From: Nostoc sp. T09
GTDB lineage: Bacteria; Cyanobacteriota; Cyanobacteriia; Cyanobacteriales; Nostocaceae
Length of the DNA: 59,616 bases
Reading direction: 5' to 3'
Assembly: GCF_002154695.1 (NCBI RefSeq)
Contig: NZ_MTAV01000039.1
Span: 1 to 59,616, forward strand
The notes beneath the pieces are model-generated. The model did no database searches. It saw nothing but the letters and a program-made list of their open reading frames with translations, and had not been told where the DNA came from. Below, piece after piece: positions 28,634 to 36,327 of this stretch. Within the stretch, counting starts at the first letter, position 1; each line of letters opens with the position of its first letter. Both the position numbers and the translations under genes were made by a program.

Positions 28634-28684
28634 ATTCCTTATAAAGAATAATATCTTGACATTCCTTATAAGGAATACTATATT
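28634..28684 (+). promoter_or_regulatory. Promoter and paired palindromic operators of the toxin-antitoxin operon
   Basis: A near-consensus promoter is present: TTGACA (28656-28661), a 17-base spacer and TATATT (28679-28684). Two 16-bp palindromes, ATTCCTTATAAAGAAT (28634-28649, one mismatch pair) and ATTCCTTATAAGGAAT (28661-28676, perfect), begin 27 bases apart. The second fills the spacer. This is the arrangement expected for autorepression by the HTH antitoxin encoded downstream. The predicted transcript start (about 28690) leaves a leader of only a few bases before the GTG at 28697. Confidence 0.85.
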
Positions 28685-28696
28685 GTGAGGTAGGAA

Positions 28697-29101
28697 GTGA
28701 CCTGGACTTGGGAACTTTATCAAGATGTTAATAGAGACATCCCCAAAGATTTGCTTGCTTTTTTCATTAGGATGATTCCCGAAGAGGAACAACCAGAAAA
28801 TCCACCAAAGCCTTTATTGACTGCTTCCGAAACCAGGCGTTTGCAAGTTAACCTTGGCTACCTGTGCAACAAAGGACTAGCATCACTCACCAGTGGCATT
28901 TTTGAGAAGCTGGAAGATGACCTGTATGAGTTACGTATGACCAAGAGCGAACATAATCCACGGTTTATCTTAACGGCTGCTACCCCTCAGCGATTTGTGG
29001 TGCTACACGCCTTTATGAAAAAATACGACGGCGCTATCAAAGAAAGAGACAAAGCGCCTGCAATAGATAGATTGCGGGAATTGCAGCAGAGGGAACAGTA
29101 A
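28697..29101 (+). CDS. HigB/RelE-like toxin (phage Gp49-like family), putative
   Basis: This 134-residue protein lies directly upstream of, and overlaps by one base (TAATG), a gene for an HTH antitoxin-like protein. That is the toxin-first order of higBA systems. The sequence has a basic, helical C-terminal half with an LYELRM-type strand (about 76-82) and ...FILTAAT...FVVLHAFMKKYDGAIKERD (about 91-120). It fits the RelE/Gp49 (DUF891-like) ribonuclease fold, whose family motif includes LYELR and a late ...VLLHAFxKK. It would be a ribosome-dependent mRNA interferase by family knowledge. Start GTG at 28697; the leader is very short. Confidence 0.8.
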   Translation: MTWTWELYQDVNRDIPKDLLAFFIRMIPEEEQPENPPKPLLTASETRRLQVNLGYLCNKGLASLTSGIFEKLEDDLYELRMTKSEHNPRFILTAATPQRFVVLHAFMKKYDGAIKERDKAPAIDRLRELQQREQ

Positions 29102-29811
29102 TGAAAAAGCCTAATTTTCAAGCTTGGTTACAGCAGCCGATCAGCGACGATCCAGAGGTGATTTTGGCGGGGAAGCTAGAGTATTTACGTCTCTATCTTA
29201 CCGATGCTATGCGGGAAATACGTAATAAAGCAGAATTAACTCAGGCACAGTTAGCCGAAAAACTGGGAGTAAAACAAGCGGCGGTGTCCAAATTGGAATC
29301 GGCGTTAAAAGACCATGAATTGGAATCAGTGTTGCACTATTTACATACCTTGGGTGCAGATTTGCTAATAGCCGTCAAACAAGGGGATGACTTATATCAA
29401 GCCAGCGATAACGATGGTGTGTTGCTGGTAGATGTACCAGATGTAGTTTCACAAAAGGCATTAGCGGCAAACATGAACCTGCGGGAATATGTTCGGGCAG
29501 CGATTGAGAAGTTTTCTAGCGAAGATAATAGACTGAGAACAGCTTTAGTAAAACTGCTGGAAAGTGATGAATCGGTAGCAGTTAAAGTAAGAGAGCTTTT
29601 AATTACAAAAACAACACAGGAAATTGTTGTTTATCTGGAAAAATGTCTGAGTTTACCTGAAGAAGACCGGATTTTTGCGGTTAAAAATGTCTTAGCGGGT
29701 AGTGTGGCGGTTGCAGAAAGTAATCGCGGAACCAGTAATGAAATTAATGAACTTGAGTTGTTGGATTTAGCTGAGGAACTGCTGGAGAAGTTGGCAGAAA
29801 TTTTAGGATGA
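29101..29811 (+). CDS. HigA-like HTH antitoxin with a long C-terminal extension
   Basis: The 236-residue protein has an XRE-family helix-turn-helix (about 36-92: LTQAQLAEKLGVKQAAVSKLE), which would bind the palindromes upstream. A middle segment (about 95-140) resembles a HicB/antitoxin dimer region. Typical HigA antitoxins have about 90-110 residues, so the C-terminal 95 residues (about 141-236) are extra. This extension is strongly similar to the 159-residue protein at 34015-34494 (about 48 of 90 residues identical by hand) and to the decayed gene next door. It is acidic, helical and rich in Leu/Glu. The extension may tie the antitoxin to other components of this region. Confidence 0.82.
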   Translation: MKKPNFQAWLQQPISDDPEVILAGKLEYLRLYLTDAMREIRNKAELTQAQLAEKLGVKQAAVSKLESALKDHELESVLHYLHTLGADLLIAVKQGDDLYQASDNDGVLLVDVPDVVSQKALAANMNLREYVRAAIEKFSSEDNRLRTALVKLLESDESVAVKVRELLITKTTQEIVVYLEKCLSLPEEDRIFAVKNVLAGSVAVAESNRGTSNEINELELLDLAEELLEKLAEILG

Positions 29812-29825
29812 CAAAGTGAGTTCTT

Positions 29826-30285
29826 ATGGAGCGGGAAAAACAATCTGACCATCAACAGAGATTAGATAACTTTTTACAAGCTGTAGAAGCTGCTCAAAAA
29901 TTACAGGATGACATCATGAAGTATGGGCTTGAAGCCGCCTATTTATATTGTGAAGATGTTGATGGAGATTGGCTATAAACATGGGAATAAGAGGAAAATG
30001 GACAGCAAATTTCTGTATAATTAGTGACTAATTTCCTGCAAAGTGATGACTTAGTAGCCGTGAAGGGAAGAAAGCAGCTAAAAGATAAATAGCTTCAAGA
30101 GATTGCTATTGATTTAGAAAAATGTCTGAGCCTGGTGGATAAAAAAAAGTATTCTTGCTTTGAAAAATCTCTTACCTAGTAATGTCACAGTTGGAGAAAT
30201 TATTTGTGAACCAGCAATGAAGTTAATGAAATTGACAATATTGAGTTGTTATATTTTGCTGAAAAATTACTGTTAATTTGGTAGT
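29826..30285 (+). pseudogene. Decayed copy of the 159-residue helical protein gene
   Basis: From the ATG at 29826 the first 50 codons read MEREKQSDHQQRLDNFLQ... through YLYCEDVDGDWL, closely parallel to the start of the protein at 34015. A TAA then interrupts, and further in-frame stops and at least two frameshifts follow. Matching pieces continue in shifting frames: FLQSDD, KGRKQLKDK, EIAIDLEKCLSL, then SNVTVGEI and AEKLL near 30265. It lies between the antitoxin and the TPR-CHAT gene, so the ancestral operon probably had a copy in this position. Confidence 0.85.
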
Positions 30286-30376
30286 AACCGTAATTAATAT
30301 TACTAAAAAATGCCTTTATTAGAGCTAACAAAACACAAATAAATAATCTAAAAAAATAGATAATATAAAATAATTC

Positions 30377-33121
30377 ATGAAGGCAGAATTAATAGATTTT
30401 TTGATGGAAATAGTGCTAAAAATGTCGCAAAGTAATTCTGATGATAAAATAATTTATCCTTTACTGCAAGATAATTTAGATAAACTAAATTTGAATTTTG
30501 CTGAATCATTGCGTCATTGGGCTAAAAATTACTTTGCTGGAGAAAGCTCATATGAGGCTCAAGCACTAGCAGGTATTATTGGTAATTTTGGTGTATTAAT
30601 TGCACAATTCCCACATGGAAACATAGCTGACAATTTAGATATTGCAATTGCTTGTTGCGAAGTTATTGAAGCCATTTTTAATTGTGATAAATTTCCCAAA
30701 TTTTGGGCTACATCTAAATGGAATTTGGGAAATGCCTATGGAAAGCGTATATATGGTGATCCGGGAGAGAATTTGGAAAAAGCTTTATTAGCTTATGAGG
30801 ATGCTTTAAAAATTTATACTTATGAAGAATTTCCTTTAGAATGGGCAGAAATTCAAAATAATCTGGTTTCTTTTTACGTAAAAAAGGCTAGAACTACAAA
30901 AACTAAAGTTATTTATTATGAAGAAATAGAGAAAATCTTAAAAATTTGTAATCTAGTAGCAGATATTTTTAAAGAAAATAAATTAATTGAAAAATGGGCT
31001 ATTGTAAAAAATACTCTTGCATATGCTTACTGCGATCTTTCCAATGATAATCAGTCAGAAAAATGGGAATTAGCAATAAAGATTTATAATGATGTCTTAG
31101 AAGTAATCAATCAAAATACATTTTTTGGAATATGGGCAAATACTCAAATGAATTTGGGTATTGCATATGATAAAAGGGTTCAGGGAGATCCACAAGAAAA
31201 TTTGCAATTAGCTGTTCAAGCTTGCCAGAATTCTTTAAAATTCTATAACAGGGAAAATTATCCATTTGCATATGCCATACTTCAGAATAATTTGGGCAAT
31301 ACTTACCGAGACCAAGGTTTAATCACTTCAGCCATAGCACATTATAGATTAGCCCTAGAAATTCATACACCTGAAATATATCCTGCTGAAGCATTTAGAA
31401 CTGGTCGCAATATTGGAAACACTACTTTTAAATCAGGAATTTGGAAAGAAGCTATTGATGGCTATAGTACTGCTATTCAAGCAGTAGAGATTAGCCGCAT
31501 TTGGGTAAAGTCTGATTCTCGTCGTCAAGAAATATTAGAACAAGCCATTGATGTTTATCAAAAAATGGTGCAAGCCTGTATAAATGCAAGAGAAATAGAA
31601 AAGGCCTTTGAATACGCCGAGCGATCGCGCTCTAAACGCCTGGTAGACTTAATGGCAAGTAACGATCTCTACCAAAGCGGCGAAATTCCCGCAGCAGTCA
31701 AGGAATTATTGCAGCAGTATGAAGAACTGCAAAGGCAAATTGATCATGAACGCGATCGCACCAAATCCAACGATAACCGTAGTCAAACACGCGCTGCTTG
31801 GGAAGCTTATAATGAAGCGATCGCATCCTTAGAAGCAGAAAAATATCAAGTTTGGGAAAATCTCAGACGCGAAGATCCTGTATTAGCTGGAGAAATTCAA
31901 GTTAACCCTCTCAGCTTGTCAGAAATTCAAAACCTAATTGACCACACCAATACAGCTATCCTCAGTTTATACACTACCAACAGTGACACCTATATTTTTG
32001 TCGTCCAGAAAAACCAAATTACTCTCCACAGCTGCATAGGGCAAGGGTTAGATACGTTGCAAAGCTGGATTGAGCAGAATTGGTTATTGGCTTATAAGAA
32101 TGAACGCAAAAAATGGGAAACTCAAATTACCAGTATTCTCATCGAACTGGCTCAACGCTTGCAACTACCTAAACTGATTTCCCAACATCTAGAAGGTATT
32201 GAAGAACTAATCCTTGTACCGCACTTGTTGCTGCACCAAATTCCCTTCGCTGCTTTACCTATTGGCAATAATCAATATTTAGGAGATCAGTTTCTCGTTC
32301 GCTATACTCCTAGCTGCCAAATCTTGGAATTTTGTCAACAACGGGAGAAGATAGAAAGCTGCGAATCATATGGTACTGTCGAAGATGCCACAGATGATTT
32401 ACCCTGTGCAAGTTTTGAAGGTGAACAACTTGCCAAACTGTACAACATTCCTCACTCTCAACGCCTTAGAGGTAGCAATCAAGCTACTAAAGCTAAATAT
32501 CGCCAGCTAGCTGAACAAGTCCAGGTACTTCACTGCTGTCATCATGCTGAATCCCGTCTTGACAATCCCCTCGAATCATATTTGAAATTAGGGGATGGCA
32601 ATATCACGTTAGGGCAGTTGATGACACCAGGATGGCGTTTACCCAATCTCTCTGATGTTTTTCTTTCCTGCTGCGAGACTAATTTGGGTAATCCTTCCCT
32701 AACTGATGATATTCTCACCCTCTCGACAGGCTTTTTGTGTGCTGGTGCTAGAAGCGTTGTCAGTACTCTGTGGGAAGTAAATGATTTAGCGACAGCACTT
32801 TTTTCCATTTTCTACTACCAGCACCGACAACAAGGTAAAAGCCGTCCTGAAGCTTTACGACAAGCCCAAATCTTCTTACGCAGCTTAAGGAAAGAGGACG
32901 TTAAAGAAATCTCCCCAGAAGCACAAGCTAGAGAAAAGGCACTAATAAAAGCTAGAAACCAATACAGCTCTAATACCGTAGAATATCGGGAATGGAAGCG
33001 TGAATATAAGATGTATGACAGATTTAACCGATTAATTCAAGCAATCGAAAGTTCTACAGAAGAGTTTCCCTTTGCACATCCTCGTTACTGGTCTGGTTTC
33101 ATCTGTCAAGGGTTAAGATGA
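30377..33121 (+). CDS. TPR-CHAT caspase-like protein
   Basis: This 914-residue cytosolic protein has about eight tetratricopeptide-like repeats (about 60-420; recurring WNLGNAYGKR-, NNLGNTYRDQG-type motifs). A helical linker (about 430-510) follows, then a C-terminal CHAT domain (about 560-914). The likely dyad is H723 (HCCHHA) and C766 (SCCET). CHAT is a caspase-like cysteine peptidase fold, and TPR-CHAT proteins act as effectors in some bacterial defence systems, for example with type III-E CRISPR. No signal peptide, unlike the other CHAT protein of the window. It lies in a row with the toxin-antitoxin pair and the helical proteins, so it may be the effector of that cassette. Confidence 0.88.
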   Translation: MKAELIDFLMEIVLKMSQSNSDDKIIYPLLQDNLDKLNLNFAESLRHWAKNYFAGESSYEAQALAGIIGNFGVLIAQFPHGNIADNLDIAIACCEVIEAIFNCDKFPKFWATSKWNLGNAYGKRIYGDPGENLEKALLAYEDALKIYTYEEFPLEWAEIQNNLVSFYVKKARTTKTKVIYYEEIEKILKICNLVADIFKENKLIEKWAIVKNTLAYAYCDLSNDNQSEKWELAIKIYNDVLEVINQNTFFGIWANTQMNLGIAYDKRVQGDPQENLQLAVQACQNSLKFYNRENYPFAYAILQNNLGNTYRDQGLITSAIAHYRLALEIHTPEIYPAEAFRTGRNIGNTTFKSGIWKEAIDGYSTAIQAVEISRIWVKSDSRRQEILEQAIDVYQKMVQACINAREIEKAFEYAERSRSKRLVDLMASNDLYQSGEIPAAVKELLQQYEELQRQIDHERDRTKSNDNRSQTRAAWEAYNEAIASLEAEKYQVWENLRREDPVLAGEIQVNPLSLSEIQNLIDHTNTAILSLYTTNSDTYIFVVQKNQITLHSCIGQGLDTLQSWIEQNWLLAYKNERKKWETQITSILIELAQRLQLPKLISQHLEGIEELILVPHLLLHQIPFAALPIGNNQYLGDQFLVRYTPSCQILEFCQQREKIESCESYGTVEDATDDLPCASFEGEQLAKLYNIPHSQRLRGSNQATKAKYRQLAEQVQVLHCCHHAESRLDNPLESYLKLGDGNITLGQLMTPGWRLPNLSDVFLSCCETNLGNPSLTDDILTLSTGFLCAGARSVVSTLWEVNDLATALFSIFYYQHRQQGKSRPEALRQAQIFLRSLRKEDVKEISPEAQAREKALIKARNQYSSNTVEYREWKREYKMYDRFNRLIQAIESSTEEFPFAHPRYWSGFICQGLR

Positions 33122-33274
33122 TGCGCGATCGCACTTACTAAATAATGGCAATTGTATAACTCAAAAAACCTGTCAAAACGTTGCTTTTGCGTTTTTAGAA
33201 GTTCTGGCTTGAGAATGCTATAAAATAATCTTAAAATTCCGGCGACTCACTCCAGTTTTGAGGTTTAGCATTAT

Positions 33275-33970
33275 TTGCAAGCAAACGATATTAAAAAACA
33301 GTTAAAATTGCTCATTGAGGAAGCATCTGTAATAGATCCTAGTTTGGCGAAAAGATTAGAAGAGATCAATCGCTGGGTTAAAGATGTTAAGCCTGGTTCC
33401 CTAACGGCTAAAAAATTTGTACTTTTTTTTCTGCAACAGTTAATTAAAGATGCTCTAATTTGGCTGGATATTCAAGCCCTAGCATCACCAGAGGAGCAGC
33501 AACAGTATTATGACCGCATGACGCCAACGGAATATTATTGGTATAGGTATTTATTTCCCAAATGGATAAATCAACCTGATCCAAAGTTTTCTATATGGAA
33601 ACAAAAATTAATGGCTGGAGAGTTTAATCCGGCTGATACTCATGTTCTGCAATTGATTGCTTCTGATATCGTCCATCGTGAAGGGACTTTTTGGCAGTGC
33701 TATATCGCAGACTTCTCAATGGCAACTGATATAATTGTTAGTAGTAGGCACAAAGAGCCACTATGCATTCAGATCACTAGCCTCTCTGATGAATTTTCTC
33801 AAGAAAAGTCTGATAATTGGGAAAATACTTTGCAACGCTGGGGCATAGATAGAGGTTTATTCTTAAGTTACAATCCCCACATTACGGATTTTGTCAATCA
33901 AGTAGTGAATATATCACTGTATAACAGCGATCATTTGAAAACGGGCGTTTATTTAAAATTTAGTTTATAG
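33275..33970 (+). CDS. Unknown 231-residue protein of the CHAT cassette
   Basis: I do not recognise this protein. The N-terminal half (1-70) is helical, with an amphipathic start and a hydrophobic helix at about 47-66. Residues 80-115 are aromatic-rich. The C-terminal part (about 120-231) looks alpha/beta, with a TDIIV strand (Asp 152) and a CIQITS strand (Gln 166, Thr 168). That spacing resembles the PD-(D/E)xK nuclease layout, but the usual Glu-x-Lys is Gln-x-Thr, so activity is doubtful. The start is TTG at 33275, the first possible codon after an in-frame stop at 33266. It follows the CHAT gene by 153 bases, where a weak hairpin with a T-run lies at 33175-33196. Confidence 0.6.
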   Translation: MQANDIKKQLKLLIEEASVIDPSLAKRLEEINRWVKDVKPGSLTAKKFVLFFLQQLIKDALIWLDIQALASPEEQQQYYDRMTPTEYYWYRYLFPKWINQPDPKFSIWKQKLMAGEFNPADTHVLQLIASDIVHREGTFWQCYIADFSMATDIIVSSRHKEPLCIQITSLSDEFSQEKSDNWENTLQRWGIDRGLFLSYNPHITDFVNQVVNISLYNSDHLKTGVYLKFSL

Positions 33971-34014
33971 TTTCAGGTCATTTTCCTTCACTGTCTTAAC
34001 CAAACTACATCATT

Positions 34015-34494
34015 ATGGGGAAACACAGTTCAGTTGAAGCTCAACAAAGATTGGAAAAATTTTTAGAACATTTAGAAGCAGCCAGAGAATTACAAAGAAA
34101 TTGGATGACTTATGGGCTTGACTGTGTAAACATCTATGTTGAAGATGTGGATGAAGACTGGTGGGAAAAGTGGGCAGAAGAAGAACACCAAAGTTTTGTA
34201 GACTCAGTTATAGAGTTTCTCAAAAGTGATGACTGGCTTGCGGTAAGAGTACGTAAGCAGCTAGCAAACAAACCAATCCTAGAAATTGCCGAAAAGCTAG
34301 AAAAATACCTGAGTTTCCCAGAAGAAGAGCGGATTTTTGCTATAAAGAATTTTTTAGCAAGTAGGTTTACAGTCGAAGAAATTAACCGAAATATCAGTAA
34401 TGAATCTGAGGAAATGGAACTTCGGGATTTAGCCGCAGAACTTTTAAAGAAATTGGTAGAGATTCAAGGAAACAATGTAGAGGAATTTCGGTAA
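34015..34494 (+). CDS. Acidic helical protein sharing the antitoxin's C-terminal domain
   Basis: This 159-residue protein has two parts. Residues 1-60 form a helix rich in Glu/Arg ending in a YVEDVDEDWWEKW motif, shared with the decayed gene at 29826. Residues about 62-152 match the C-terminal extension of the HigA-like antitoxin (LKSDD, VRVRKQL, LEKYLSFPEEERIFAIKN, SNE, ELRDLAAELLKKL). It is strongly acidic and has no cysteine-based or catalytic motif, so an adaptor or regulator role is most likely. The ATG at 34015 follows the 231-residue gene by 44 bases, so the two are probably co-transcribed. Confidence 0.75.
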   Translation: MGKHSSVEAQQRLEKFLEHLEAARELQRNWMTYGLDCVNIYVEDVDEDWWEKWAEEEHQSFVDSVIEFLKSDDWLAVRVRKQLANKPILEIAEKLEKYLSFPEEERIFAIKNFLASRFTVEEINRNISNESEEMELRDLAAELLKKLVEIQGNNVEEFR

Positions 34495-34544
34495 TTTTCC
34501 TCCGGTGCTGAAAATTAATTTATATGAAGTCTGCTAATTACTTG

Positions 34545-34602
34545 TCATTACGTAGGCGCGGCCTTACCGTTTGGCGAAGTCTTTCTCGTAGGGTGTTTGA
34601 CA
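34545..34602. repeat. Fragment of a dispersed Nostoc-type palindromic repeat
   Basis: The stretch with CGTAGGCGCGGCCTTACCG and GGCGAAGTC...TCGTAGGG is a degraded copy of the repeat type seen at 23818-23880. The remaining gap to 34759 holds nothing recognisable. Confidence 0.55.
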
Positions 34603-34759
34603 GGAAAAGAGTAGGGTACTAAGTGAATCAATCGCAAGATTTGAAGATTGCTACCTTGGGAAAGTTAGTTTGTGTCTACCTTGGACTTGCAATGAAAAAT
34701 CAGTAAGTAATTAACCTAACTTGATATTACTTGATCGGGAGAAATCTATCAAAAATGAA

Positions 34760-34793
34760 GAGGGCGCGTTATCGATTTACTGAACGCACCCTC
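34760..34793 (-). terminator. Terminator of the VOC-like gene
   Basis: GAGGGCGCGTT (34760-34770) pairs with AACGCACCCTC (34783-34793) with one mismatch. Reading the minus strand it is followed by TTCATTTTTG. It starts nine bases after the stop of the minus-strand gene. Confidence 0.75.
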
Positions 34794-34802
34794 AAATAAT
34801 GG

Positions 34803-35399
34803 TTAATTGGCAACTTCAGCCATTTCAATAATTCGCCCTTCATAATCTTTCACTAAAAAATTTAGGGGCTTCTGATTCCGAATCTTAAACTTCAAACCGC
34901 GTGTTTCGACTCGCATTAGAATCATTTCGAGGCAGTCACGGTCAAAACAAACATGGCGTTGCTGATTTTTTGTCCCCAAACTAGCGCCAGTAATTACGTG
35001 CAATTGGGTATTTTTCTTAAGCTGATACCACAAACCATCGCTAGCATTATTCATCATTCTGCCAGAGAAACTAGGGCCTGTGGACATATAAAGTGGGTCT
35101 ATGCCTGTTGCGCCTATGGTTTGTTCGTAGTTGTAGTAGTAGTGCAAAGGCACTTCAGCCGCAGGTAAATCTAGCAGCCCTTCATACAACTGTCGCGCAA
35201 TCTCCAAATCCGACACCATTACAGTATGTACTTTTGGGGCACTGGTGAGGAACATCCACATCGCACCAGCATAAGCCGCCAGTAGCAACACCATAATGCC
35301 TTGAGTAGAGAACAGGCTATCCAGGGGCAGAGAAGGTAAAAAAGAGCCTAAAGTCAAAGGACTAAGTAGGAAGGGTATCACACTAGCTGCTATAACCAT
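34803..35399 (-). CDS. Membrane-anchored glyoxalase/VOC-fold protein
   Basis: The 198-residue protein (ATG at 35399; a TTG two codons upstream is possible) begins with two hydrophobic helices (about 1-22 and 33-52). A VOC (vicinal oxygen chelate) domain follows at about 56-196: VHTVMVSDLEIARQLYEGLLDLPAAE is the classic opening of this fold, and DYEGRIIEMAE is its closing strand. Cyanobacteria have conserved proteins of this kind with unknown substrate. It has a Tyr-rich loop (HYYYNYEQ, about 88-95). A dioxygenase, lyase or binding function cannot be chosen from the sequence. Confidence 0.75.
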   Translation of the reverse strand: MVIAASVIPFLLSPLTLGSFLPSLPLDSLFSTQGIMVLLLAAYAGAMWMFLTSAPKVHTVMVSDLEIARQLYEGLLDLPAAEVPLHYYYNYEQTIGATGIDPLYMSTGPSFSGRMMNNASDGLWYQLKKNTQLHVITGASLGTKNQQRHVCFDRDCLEMILMRVETRGLKFKIRNQKPLNFLVKDYEGRIIEMAEVAN

Positions 35400-35596
35400 G
35401 AACAAGTCAAATATTGTATAAGGGAGCCGCTTTTATTATTGTCGATTAAGACTAAAATTAAGTCTTTGTTTATAGTGTATCAATAACTCTAGTGGTCTGA
35501 AGTCTGAAGCAAAACAGACAAACATGAAGATATTGTGCGCTTAAATGGGAGACTAACATCCCATACATATTTTAACAACTATCAACTCCAAGGCTT

Positions 35597-36223
35597 GTGC
35601 AAATACCCCACTTTCCCGAAGCTAACCACCCGCTAGTCAAGTCACTGTTTCATCAAAGTGACCAAGAACTGCTAACTTCCTTTCAAATCTCTCCGGATAC
35701 CGGAAAGTACTTTACAGCGATTTTTTGTCGCTATAGCCCGATAGTGTACACATTGATTCGCCATTCGGCGCGATCGCCTGTGCAAGCAGATTATTTGTTT
35801 GCCCTCACTTGGCGGCATATCTATTATGAACTTGGTGGACTAGATTTAAGCAAAAGTTCTCAACCAGATCAAGAGTCCTTAACCCTGCAAAATTGGCTGA
35901 TCAATATCACAGCCTTCTGCATTAATGAGATTGAACTACCTCCAACAGAAGCAATTCATTATTCTCTCAAGGCAACTTCGCCTGCTTTATGGTGCTACGT
36001 TGAACAGGCTTTAGAACAGCTATCACCGATTTTACGGTTTGTGGTCTTAATGGCTCAAACTTTCCGCTGGAGCGAAACTCGAATTGCTGCCTATCTCCAA
36101 GCCGAAGGAGAAAATATTACGCCGCTTGAAGTAGCCAATTTTCTTCAAGAAGGATATCGTATGTTAGAGGCCAAATTACCTGGAGATATTCGCGCCATTT
36201 ACTTGGGTGAAGATTTAGCTTAA
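35597..36223 (+). CDS. Sigma-70-like (ECF-type) factor, putative
   Basis: The 208-residue protein looks like a divergent extracytoplasmic-function sigma factor. Residues about 20-75 resemble region 2: SDQELLTSF, FTAIFCRYSPIVYTLIRH, and ALTWRHIYYEL. Residues about 135-195 resemble the region 4 helix-turn-helix (LEQLSPILRFVVLMAQTFRWSETRIAAYL). GTG at 35597 is the start used. The next gene, 104 bases downstream on the same strand, encodes an exported TPR protein and may be a target or partner. No anti-sigma factor is adjacent. Confidence is limited, because the region 2 DNA-melting residues are not clear. Confidence 0.65.
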   Translation: MQIPHFPEANHPLVKSLFHQSDQELLTSFQISPDTGKYFTAIFCRYSPIVYTLIRHSARSPVQADYLFALTWRHIYYELGGLDLSKSSQPDQESLTLQNWLINITAFCINEIELPPTEAIHYSLKATSPALWCYVEQALEQLSPILRFVVLMAQTFRWSETRIAAYLQAEGENITPLEVANFLQEGYRMLEAKLPGDIRAIYLGEDLA

Positions 36224-36327
36224 TCACGACTTAAGTATAAACGCGTATATTTTCTACCTCTATTTTGGAAATTTAACACTCCTTCTTAGACTTTGTACTT
36301 AAAAGCGAAATTTCCCGGGTAAGTTTT

